A stretch of 64,000 nt of DNA, taken from positions 124,001-188,000 of the forward strand of contig JAIYAC010000025.1 in NCBI GenBank assembly GCA_027489245.1. Reading direction: 5' to 3'. Source of the stretch: Neisseriaceae bacterium (GTDB lineage: Bacteria; Pseudomonadota; Gammaproteobacteria; Burkholderiales; Chromobacteriaceae). The notes under the pieces are model-generated. The model saw only the letters and a list, made by a program, of their open reading frames with translations, did not search any database and was not told the DNA's origin. A program made the translations under genes and the position numbers. Each line of letters starts with the position of its first letter. Position 1 is the stretch's first letter. Positions 50,112 to 61,200 of the stretch are shown here, piece by piece.

Positions 50112-52175
50112 ATGGAATACTCCAGTCAGAATACCAGCCAGCGCCGTGCCAAGCCCGCCACCCTTAGCGTGTCGGCTGTCGCGTTTTCCCTGCTGCCACT
50201 CGTGCTGCCGGCCAACACCGTCGTCGCTGCTGTTACCCAGACACCGCCGTCGCAGGACGCCGGTGTTGTTTTCAATGCCCAGAAGCTGCCGCCTGCCAGC
50301 CTGTTTCCGCGTAAGCGTGACAAAGTGCAGCTGCGCGCCAGTATTCCAGAGGTCAAAACCGATAACGAGGCCATTCGCTTGTCGATAGGCGGTTTCCGCT
50401 TTGAGGGGGAGACGGGGCTGGACCAGCAGGCGTTGCAAGGGGTTTTGCAGCCTTGGCAGGGCCGTGACCTGAGTTTTGCCGAATTCGAGCAGGCCGTGCA
50501 CGCCGTGGCAGAGCACCTGCGCACGCATGGCCACCCGTATGCCGAGGTCAGCATGAATCGCGCCATGCTGGGCGAAGGCACCGTTGCCATCGCCGTACAG
50601 GGCCTGACCATGCCGCCGGAGCCGGTGGTACCGCAGGTGCTGGTGACCGGTTTCAGCTTTGAAGGCCTGACCCTGGCCAGCAATGCAGAGATGCAATCGG
50701 TACTGAAAGCCCAGCTGGGCAAACCGCTGAGCCTGCCGCAGCTGGAAGCTGCCGCGCAGCAAGCCGCCGCGCATCTGCGTGCCAAGGGCTACCCGCTGGT
50801 GCAGGCTTACCTGCCACCGCAAAAAATCCAGGACGGCGTGGTGCGCATCGCCCTGCAGGAAGGGGCGCTAGATGGCGCATCCGGCCTGAACGGTATTGTG
50901 GTGCGTAGCAATGCCTCGCCAGTAAAAGACAGCACCGTGGCAGCCTTGCTGGCCGAAGGTGCGCCAGCCGGCAAGCCTATCCAGGCCGCCGAGCTGGAGC
51001 GCGCGCTGCTGGTGGCGGGCGAGGTGCCAGGTATCAAGAAAGTGCAGGCCGAGCTCACGCCGGGTAGCGTGGCCGGCACCACCAAGGTGGAAGCCGACGT
51101 GGAAAGCGCTGGCTTGTTCAATGGTGCTGTGTGGGCCGACAACTACGGCAACCGCCACGCCGGTATGACCCGCCTCAATACCCAGCTGAACCTGAACAGC
51201 CCGCTGGGCTACGGCGAGCAGCTGTCGCTGAACGCTACCAAGTCCGACAGCCTGGACAGCGGCAAGGTGGCCATCCAGCTGCCGGTAGGTAACCGTGGTG
51301 CCAAGGTGGGCGTGTCGGCCTCCAGCATGAACGTGGATATGGGCATTACCACCGATGTGCCGCGTAACCTGAGCGGCGACACCAAGGTGGTATCGCTGTT
51401 TGGCAGCCTGCCGCTTACCCGTTCGGGCTCGGCCAACACCACGCTGACCGCCAGCCTGGACCAGAAAGACATGAAAAACAGCCTCAGTACCCTGACGCTG
51501 GATGACCGCAAGATCACCATGCTGAGCCTGGGCCTGAACGGTGACCGCTACGACAGCTGGGGCGGCCGCCTGGGCTGGAGCGCCGTGCTGTCTGCCGGTG
51601 ACAACGACCTGTCCGGTGACCTGGGCTACGCCGCACTGGACGACGCCTCGGCGCGTACCGGCGGTGGCTTCCAGAAGCTGAACCTGGCGGTAAGCCGCCT
51701 GTCGCGTCTGGACAAGGCGGGGAACTACCAGCTGGCGCTGTCGCTGTCTGCACAGCTGGCCAGCAAAAACCTGGATAACAGCGAAAAACTGCAGCTGGGC
51801 GGCCCAAGCGGCATACGCGCCTACCCGATGGGCGAGGGCCTGGGGGATGACGGCTGGCTGGCCAATGCCGAGGTGCGTACGTCGCTGGGCAAGTTTGCCG
51901 GTGGCGATGTCACCTTGTTCGGCTTTGTCGATGCTGGTGGTATCAAACAGTACAAGCACACCTGGAACGGTGCGCTACTGGCCGGCAAGCCTAACCAGTA
52001 CACCCTGGCCGGTGCCGGCGTGGGCATGAAGCTGAGTTACGACGACAAAGGTGGTGTCAGCATCACCGTGGCCAACAAGCTGGGCAGTAACCCGAACCAG
52101 AGCGCCAACAACACCGATGCCGATGGCCGTAACCGTGCCGCCCGTGTATGGGTAATCGGCAATATTGCCTTCTGA
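50112..52175 (+). CDS. Two-partner secretion outer-membrane transporter (ShlB/FhaC family)
   Basis: 687 residues. After a signal peptide (cut near residue 40) come three POTRA-like units: about 90-165 (IGGFRFEGETGLDQQAL), 175-255 (VTGFSFEGLTLASNAEM) and 260-335 (GIVVRSNASPVKDSTV), where FhaC has two. A 16-strand-type barrel follows (about 340-687) and carries the loop motif GPSGIRAYPMGEGLGDDGW (near 575-593), which corresponds to the conserved VRGY region. It ends in phenylalanine (VIGNIAF). It should secrete the protein encoded 26 bases downstream across the outer membrane. Confidence 0.9.
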   Translation: MEYSSQNTSQRRAKPATLSVSAVAFSLLPLVLPANTVVAAVTQTPPSQDAGVVFNAQKLPPASLFPRKRDKVQLRASIPEVKTDNEAIRLSIGGFRFEGETGLDQQALQGVLQPWQGRDLSFAEFEQAVHAVAEHLRTHGHPYAEVSMNRAMLGEGTVAIAVQGLTMPPEPVVPQVLVTGFSFEGLTLASNAEMQSVLKAQLGKPLSLPQLEAAAQQAAAHLRAKGYPLVQAYLPPQKIQDGVVRIALQEGALDGASGLNGIVVRSNASPVKDSTVAALLAEGAPAGKPIQAAELERALLVAGEVPGIKKVQAELTPGSVAGTTKVEADVESAGLFNGAVWADNYGNRHAGMTRLNTQLNLNSPLGYGEQLSLNATKSDSLDSGKVAIQLPVGNRGAKVGVSASSMNVDMGITTDVPRNLSGDTKVVSLFGSLPLTRSGSANTTLTASLDQKDMKNSLSTLTLDDRKITMLSLGLNGDRYDSWGGRLGWSAVLSAGDNDLSGDLGYAALDDASARTGGGFQKLNLAVSRLSRLDKAGNYQLALSLSAQLASKNLDNSEKLQLGGPSGIRAYPMGEGLGDDGWLANAEVRTSLGKFAGGDVTLFGFVDAGGIKQYKHTWNGALLAGKPNQYTLAGAGVGMKLSYDDKGGVSITVANKLGSNPNQSANNTDADGRNRAARVWVIGNIAF

Positions 52176-52201
52176 CCGCGGCTGCAGAACGGATAAAGAT
52201 A

Positions 52202-55200
52202 ATGAAAGCAAACCACTCGCGCGATGCCGCCAACCTGGCGATCCGTACCCTGCCACTCCTGGTGGCCATGGCCTTTAACCCCGCACTGGCGCAGCTGGCA
52301 GGCAATGCCCTGCCGACCGGTGGCCAGATCGTGGCCGGCCAGGGTGCCCTGCAGCAGGCAGGCAACACCTTGAACGTGCTGCAAAACAGCCAGCAGATGA
52401 TCACCAACTGGCAAAGCTTCAATATCGGCCAGCAGGCGGCGGTGAACTTCATCCAGCCCAATGCCAGCGCGCTGGTGCTGAACCGGGTTATCGGTGCCGA
52501 TCCGTCGCAGATCTTTGGCCAGATGCGCGCCAATGGCCAGGTCATGCTGATTAACCCGAACGGCATCCTGTTCGGGCCGACTGCCCAGATTAACGTGGGC
52601 GCGCTGATGGCGTCGTCGCAGTCCATCAGTAACGAAGATTTCCTGTCTGGCAAATTCACCCTCAGCGGTGCCAGTCAGGCGGTACGTAACGCCGGTAGCA
52701 TCAATGCCGCAGATGGTGGCTATGTGCTGCTGGCCGGTGCCCAGGTAGACAATAGCGGCACCATTACCGCCAACAATGGCACCGTCGCGTTGGCCGCAGG
52801 CCGTGATATCAGCGTGACCGTAGGCCAGACCGGCCTCTTGAAAGTGAAGGTAGACACCGCCGCCGCCCAGGCCAGCATCAACAATGCCGGCGCGCTGGTG
52901 GCCGATGGCGGCCATGTGCTGCTGACCGCCAAGCAGGCCGCGCCGCTGGCGTCGGTCGCCATCAACCAGACCGGCATCGTGCGCGCTGATACGCTGAACC
53001 AGAAACAAGGCGAAATCTGGATCGACGGTGGCGATGGCAAGGTGGTGCTGGCGGGCGAAACCCGCGCGCAGGCCGCCAGCGGCCAGGGTGGCCGCATTGT
53101 GGCCACCGGTGGCGAGCTGGATATCCGCGGTGCCGTGAACGCATCCGGCGCGCAGGGCGGTGGCCAGGTGTATCTGGGCGGTGGCTGGCAGGGCAAAGAC
53201 CCGGCCATTGCCGAGGCCGGCACCGTCACCATCCAGCAGGGCGCCCATGTGGCGGCCAGCGCGACCGAAGCCGGTAACGGCGGTACGGTCGTGGCGTGGT
53301 CGGCAGACGCGACCCGCTTGCAAGGCAGCATCGAGGCAAAAGGCGCAGGCCAGGGCAATGGCGGCCAGGTAGAAACCTCCAGCCGCGGCGTGCTGGGCGT
53401 GTCCGGCAGCGTTACCGCATCAGCCGGGGCAGGTGGCCAGGCGGGCCGCTGGCTGCTGGACCCGACCGACATCACCGTGGTGGGCGGTGCCACCGGTACG
53501 GCGTGGGCGACGGCTAATGGCCAGTCCGGTGCGGTGAATAATGTGCTGGCCAGCAGTATCGAGGCCTCCCTGAATGCCGGCAGCAGCGTAGAGCTGCAGG
53601 CCGACAACAAGATCACGATCCAGAGCGATATTTCCAAAACCGCCGGCGGCGATGCCTCGCTGGGGCTCAGTGCCGGTGGCGACATCCTGCTGGATACCGG
53701 GGCGGATATCTCGTCCACCGTGGGCAAGCTGAATGTGGATTTTGGTACCGCCAGCAAAACCGGCGGTAGTGCCACGCTGAAGGGCACGGTGAACACCAAC
53801 GGCGGCAATGTCACCTTCCACAAGGAAGCCGTCCTGGCGCATGGCACGCCGATTTCCACCAAGATTACCCAGACCAGCAGTGCGGCCTCGGGCAATATCA
53901 CCTTCAATAAAGACGTGAAGTTGGCCGCACAGGCCTACAGCGTAGCCCTGAATGCGCAAGGCGCGCAGAGCGGTGCCAACTACACCGGCAGCGGCGGCAA
54001 TATCATTTTCAACGGCAGTATCGCGTCCAGCACCCCGGACCTAGTGCCGCTGTCGCCGCAGGCGCTGTCGCTGGACACCACCGGCAGCACCGCCGGCAAC
54101 ATCATTCTGGGTAGCCAGGCCAGCGACCGCATCGGTGGCAGTGGCAACGAGGCGCTACGCAGCCTGACACTGGCGGGCGATACCGATATCGCGCTGAAAG
54201 CCGGCACCATCAACCTGCTGAGCTCCAGCGGCGACGTGCTGACCGCGTCCAATATTGCCAACACCACCACCACGCTTACCCTGAATGCCGACACGGTGAT
54301 CAATGTGGGCGGCGGTACCATCCCGGGGGTGGCCACCGGCTATACCGACTACCGCCAGCAAACCTTCAATATCAGTGGCCAGGCGTATGCGCTGACCATC
54401 AACTCGGCGCGTTCCATCAAGCTGAAAAACACCGGTATTGACGTCAAGACCCTCAGCCTGAACGCCTTTGCCGACAGCGCCGCCACGGCCGGCGGTGTGC
54501 TGCTGGACAATGCCAGCCTGACCACCCGCGGTGGTAATCTGTTCATTGGCAAGGATGGCGGTTTTGCTACCGGCTACGGCGGCGATGCAGACGGCGTGAC
54601 CGACGGCGTACGCCTGAGCAATGCGGTGATCAACACCCAGGGTGGCAACCTGCAGATCAGCGGCCAGGCGCCCACCAGCAGCAGCGCGGGTGCCGGCGTG
54701 AAAATTACTGGTGCGGCCACGCAGGTGAATACCGGCGCGGGTAACCTGACGATCAACGGTAAAGTCGCCAACCAGGCCGGCTCCGGCAACAAGGACGGCG
54801 TGATTATTGGCGAAGACGGCGCCTCGCGCGTCACACTGCAAACCACCAGCGGCAAGCTCACCATCGACGGTGATGCCAGCAGCCTCACCACCACGCCCAC
54901 CGGCGGTACGCGCTACGATGGCGTGATCATCTCGTCCAAGGCGCTGATCAAGACCGATAGCGGCGATATCCAGATCACCGGCAAGGGCGGTGGCGGCAGC
55001 CACGCCTTCCTCACCGAAAACCACGGTATCCGCATCGAAGACACTGAAACCAGCATTGTGTCCGCCAGCGGCGACATCACGCTGTCCGGTACCTCCGGCG
55101 GCAAGACCAGCGCCACCGGTGGCGAGAACAGCTTTGGCATCTACGCCAAAGGCCAGACCATGTACCTGGGCAGCTCGGCCACCGAAAGTGTGGCCGCGAC

Positions 55201-58200
55201 CGGCGTGGTGACGGTCGAAGCCGACAGCATGCAGTTTGTGAACAGCTCGGACTTCCACCTGAATGTAGCCAGCAGTGGCGAGCTGCGCGTGCGCCCGCTC
55301 ACGACCGGGCGCAATATCGATATCAGCAGCGCCGGTGCGGTAGACAAACTGTACCTGGGCAACGACTGGTTCAATGGCAGCAGCAGAGCCATTTTCCGCC
55401 CCGGCTTTGGCAGCGGCAGTGCGGCCAACCCCGGCATTACCCTGGGCCGTACCGACGGCACCGGCAGCCTCACCGTTAGCAGTGCCACCACCCTGCGCGA
55501 CAACACCGCGCTGGTGATGGGCGGCGCAGGCGGCAAGGTGCTGATCAACGCCGCGCTGACTGTGAAAGCCAGCGACGCAGCACAAAGCCGCCAGCTGGTG
55601 CTGGACGTGAACGGCGGCGCCACCGGTAACGGCGTGATCAATACCAACAAGCTGCTGCTGAACGGCAGTGGCGACGTGGTCCTGGGTGGCGCCAACCTGG
55701 TCGATACCCTTACGGCCAACCTGGCCGACCGCCTGGACTACACCAACGCCAAATCCCTGCTGATTGGCCAGGGTAGCTATGTGCGTACCAACGACCCGCT
55801 GGCGGCCAACCTGCAAGCCAATACGCAGACCACCACCAGCAGCGACGGTATTGTCACCAGCAACGATGCGGTCAACATCACCCTGAGCAACGGCGACCTC
55901 ACGCTGGACCGCAATATCAGCGCGGGCACCGCTACGGTGGCACTGACCACCCTGGCCGGCGGCATCAGCGAGCAATCGGCGGCCATCATTACCGCCGACA
56001 AGCTGGCGCTGAGCAGCCAGGATAGCGTGACGCTGGATAACACCAACCAGATCAACGTGCTGGCGGCCAACGTGAGCGGCAGCGGCGCCGACCTGAAACT
56101 GACCAATGGCAAATCGCTGCTGCTGGACCGCGTCGCCGTGACCCCGCTTAGCGCCGACAGCAGCGCCAACGTGACCGCCGGCAGCACGCAGCAGCGCGAT
56201 GACGTCAGCGTCAACGACATGGCCCGCCTGAACCTGACGGCCGGCGACCTGACCCAGTCCGCCACCGCCGGCCAGGGCCGGGTGACGGCGGCCAACGTCA
56301 AGCTCACCCTGGCTAGCGGCCAGGTAGCGCTGAACGACACCACTAACGACATCGGCACCCTGGCCGCCACGCTGCAAGGCAGCGGCAAAACCCTGAGCGT
56401 GAAAGACAAAAACGCGCTACAGGTGGGTACCGTAGACGGCAGCAACGGTGTACAGACCACGAACGGCGACATCACGCTGGAAGCCTCGGCCGACGCCGCC
56501 TCCACCGCAGGTGACCTGCAGCTGGCCCAGCAAGTGAACGCCGGCACGGCCGACGTGCGCCTGGTCTCCGGCAAGGGGGCCATCAACGAAACCGCAGCCA
56601 GCGGCATCATCACCGCCAACGAGCTGAAGCTGCAGGCAGTCAACACCTCCACGCTGGACAGCAACAACGCGGTAGACGAAGTCACCGCCAGCATCAGCGG
56701 CAGCGGCCAGGGCGTGCGCCTGACCAATACCCGTAGCCTGGTGGTAGGCGACCTGGACACCCAGACCGGCATCACCGCGCCGGGCGACGTGCGCCTGACG
56801 CTGGCCGCCGGTAACGCCAGCGTGCGTAACCTGACGCAAACGCAAGACATCAAGGCCGGCGGCCTGAACGTGGCCAGCGACACCGGCGATATCACGCTGG
56901 AGCGCACCACTAACGAAATCGGCAAGCTGGCCGCCCGTCTGGACGGTGCTGGCAAAGCGCTGAAACTGAAAGACAAAGACGGCATCGAGATTGCCACCGT
57001 AGACGGCCGCAGCGGCCTGCAAACCAACGGCGGCGACATCAATCTGGTGGCTGCAGCCGATGCCGCCAGCAGCAGCGGCGATCTGGTGATGACGGCGGAT
57101 GTCAGCACCGGTGGCAGCAACGGCGTGGTGCGTTTGTCGTCGAAACAGGCCGCCGTCAGCGGCGCGGGCAAGCTCACTGCCAAAGCCCTGCTGGCGCAAT
57201 CGGTCTCAGGCGTGAACCTGTCCAGCAAGCTGAGCAATGTGGAAACCGTGGCCGGCTTGGTGAGCGGCACTGGTGTTTTCAGCTACAAGGACATCGACAC
57301 GCTGGAAGTCGGTAGCGTGGCCGATGCGGCCAACGTGGCGGTAAACGGCATTACCACGCAGAACGGCAACGTACAGGTGTCGGTGGCCGAAGACAGCACC
57401 GCTACCGGTGGCGACCTGAACCTGAGCCAGTCGGTAACAGCGGGCGGCAGCGGCAAGAACATTGCCCTGCAGGCGTACAAAGGCAAAGTTACCGAAACGG
57501 CCAACGTGAGCCTGACCGCCGACCAGCTGCAGCTGCTGGCACGCGATACCACCGAGCTCACCAACCCGGCCACCGGCAGCGGGGTACACAATATCGGCAC
57601 CCTGGCCGCCACCATTACCGGTGCCGACCAAAGCCTGACTTACTTCAATAGCGGCGCACTCACCGTAGGGAGCGTTACCGCCAACGACAGCGTTAACCCG
57701 CTGCAGGGTGTCAGCACCGCGAGCAGCGGCCACATCGCTATTGCTACCGGTAATGGTGCGCTGACGCTGGACAAAAACGTCAGCGCCGGCGGCGCCGGCT
57801 CGGTAGACCTGCGTGCCGGCAGCAGCGGCAGCGACATCGTGTTCAACGGTGGCCAGGCCAAATCCGGCAGTGGCACCGTGCAGCTGGTGGCCGCGCGAGA
57901 CATCAGCACCACCACCAATAACAGCCAGGTCAACGAAGTACAGACCACCGGCGATGTGCTGCTGCAAGCCGGCCGCACCATCGGCGCCGATGGCAAGCGT
58001 ATTGAAGTGGCCGACGCCGACAAGCTGGCCGCCGGGGCCGCTGGCGATGTCTGGCTACACAAGACCCGCCAGAGTGGCAGTGGCGATGTGAAAGTGGATG
58101 CGGTAAGCAAAACTGCCTACAACAGCAGCAGCTTTGGTGGGGCGGTCAGCGACCAATCCGGCATCCGTGCTGATGGCAACATCGCCCTGAACGTGGCCGA

Positions 58201-61200
58201 CGGCCAGCTCAGCATCAACCGCGACATCGTGGCCACGCAGGGCGGCAGCATCGACCTGCGTACCGGCGGCACAGGCAAGCACATCGTGTTTGACAGCACG
58301 GCAGGTGTAGAGAGCAGCGGCAGCAGTGGCGACCGTCGCATCCAGCTGGTGAGTAGCGGTAACGTGCTGGCCAATGGTGTAGACGCTGACGCCAATGACG
58401 AAATCCGTACCAGCGGCAGCGTGCTGATCTCGGCTGCCGGCAGCGTAGGCACCAGTGGCAACCGCATTGAAACCAGCGCAGTCGATACCCTGGCGGTGGA
58501 AAGCGGCAGTGAGCAGTGGCTGCGCCAGCATAACGGCAGCCTGACCATCGGCAGCGTGGCGGCATTGACGCCAGGCGACAATGCGCTGACCCGCACTGCG
58601 GCCAACCTGTCCGGCCTGGTGAGCAAGAACGGCAACAGCGCCATCCATCAGGATGTCAGCGCCGGCCAGCTGGTGGTAGACAAAACCGTATCGGCCAGCG
58701 GCAGTGGCGCGGTAGACCTGCGCGCCAGCGCGGCCATGCGCGTGCAGTCGGGGGCCAATATCACCTCGCAAAGCGGCAATATCCTGCTGTCTACCGGCGG
58801 TACCTTCAGCGCTACCGATAACAGCCAGGGCGTGCAGACCATCAGCACCGCCGGCGGTACGCTGGTGATCGAATCCAACGGTGCCATCGACCTGAGCCAG
58901 GGCCGCCTGGATACCTCGGGTGCGGCAGGAGGCCAGGGTGGTGAAATCTACCTGCACAATGCTGGCGCCAATGGTGCCATTACTGTCGGCCAGAGCATCA
59001 AGAGCCAGGGCGGCAGCAACGCCAATGGCGGCACGGTGACCCTGCGCAACCAGAACGGCAACATCCTGCTGGCTAACACCATCGACGTGACGCGCGGCAT
59101 TGGCGGCAGTAACGACGGTGCCATCCAGCTGCAGGCACATGGCGACATTACCGACACCGCCAACGGCCTGCTGGTAGGCGACAGCAATGGCGAGCTGTCG
59201 GTAAGCAGCAGCGACGGCAAGATCAGCCTGCTGGGCAGCGGCAACGGTGGCCACCAGATGGCGACGGCTGCTTTTGCCACCAGCGCCAGCGGCAAGGCCG
59301 CTACCGTGGACTACACCGACAAGACCGCGCTGACCGTGGGTACCGCCGGTGGCAAGGGCTCGGCACTGGCCGGCCCGCTGGCCGCACCAAGCAGCCAGGT
59401 CGCCGCGGTGTCTGGTGTGCGTACCGTCGCCGGTGGCGCGCAGGGCAGTGTGGTGGTGCAGAGTGGTGGTGCGCTCACCGTGAGCCAGGCCATCAACACT
59501 CAGCCGGCTAGCGGTACCGGTGGCAAGGTAACCTTGCGTAGCGACGGTGCCCTGCAGACCCAGGCCAGCATCAATACCTCGGGCAGCGTAGCCGGTGGCG
59601 ACGTGCTGCTGGCGCGCACCGGCAGCGGTGCCGGTGACATCACCGTGGCCGCCGCCATCAATAGCAACGGCAGCCAGGGCGGTAGCGTGACCCTGCACAA
59701 CCCGGCAGGCAAGCTGCTGATCAATGGCCAGATCGATACCGACGGCAGCACCCAGGGTGGCCGTATCCAGCTGGCCAGCAGTGGTGACATCAGCCAGAGT
59801 GCTGCGTTGAAAGCCAGCGGTGGCAATGCCGGCGCGTTGAAGATCATCAGCGCCGGCCAGGTCACGCTGGAGCACGTGGGTAACAATGTCGATACGCTGG
59901 CGGCGAGCCTGAGCGGCAGCGGCAAGGCATTCAGCTACCTGGACGCAGACGGCCTGACCGTGGGTAGCGTGTCTGCCTACGAAGGCCAGGCGTTGACCAC
60001 TGGCATCAGCAGCAACAATGCCGACATCACCCTGCGTAACCAGGCAGGAGACATCACCGTGGCGCAAGCCGTGGCGAGCCAGGGTGGCAAGGTGGTACTG
60101 CATGCCGCACAGGACGCGCTGGTGAACGCCGGTGTGGCCACCAGCGCGGGCCAGGCCCAGCTGCAAGCCGGCCGCGATATCACCCTGGGTGCCGATGTGC
60201 AAACCACCGGTGGTAACGCCACACTGAATGCCGGGCGCAACCTGACCCAGCAGGCCGGTAGCCTGCTGGCAGGCAGCGGCCGCGCCACCGTGACGGTAGG
60301 CGGCGCAGCCACCCAGGCCGGGGTTGGCCGCATCGAGGCGGGCGAGCTGGCACTCACCGCCGTGAATAACAGCAGCCTGCAGCAAGCCAACAATATTGGC
60401 ACCCTGGCGGCCAGCATCAGCAACGGTAGCCTGCAGCTACGCGACACCGACACCCTGCGTGTGGGTACCGTGGGTAGCTTGAGTGGTGTGACAACGAACG
60501 GTGCGCAACACATCAGCGTAGACGGCGGTGACATCAACGTGGCGCAAGCCATGCAGGCCAATGGTGGCGCACTGACGCTGCTGGGCGGTACTGGTGCCAT
60601 CAGCATCAACGCTGGCCTCACGGCGCAGGGCGGCGACCTCACCGTGCGCAGCACCAACGGTGCCATTGTACTGAACGGTGATGTCAACGCCGCAGGCCGC
60701 ACGGCCACGTTGGCCGCAGGCGGTGCCAATGGCCAGCTGCAACTGGCGGCCAACGTGCGTGCCGATACGGTACTGCTGGACGCGGCGCAGGATATCCTGC
60801 AGCAAGGTTCGGGCAGCCTGTCGGCTACGCAAACCGAGATCAAGGCTGGTGGCAGTGCCCGTCTGGAAGGCAGCAATAACCTGGCTGGCATCCTGGCCGC
60901 GCGTACCGGTGGCCAGCTGCGCTACCAGGACGCAGGCGACCTGGCTGTGGGTGAGGTGAACGGCAGTCAGGGTATCCTGCGGGGTATCCAGACCGGCGGC
61001 ACTCTGTGGGTACGCGCCAAGGGTAATGTCACGCTGGATAAAGGCATCAGCGCTGCCGGTAGCGGTAATAATGCACTGGTGCTGGTGGCCGGCAAGCGCC
61101 TGCTGAACAACGCCGGTAGCAACGCTCTGCAGGCCAGCAATGGCCGCTGGCTGGCGTACGACGACAACCCGCTGCTGTTGCCAAACGGCTTGAATTACAC

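Noticed and set aside
11001-52175. Canonical type I secretion locus (HlyBD-TolC type)
   Set aside because: TolC- and HlyD-type genes are present but no ABC transporter with Walker A and LSGGQ motifs appears in the island; the only ABC ATPase in the window is MetN.
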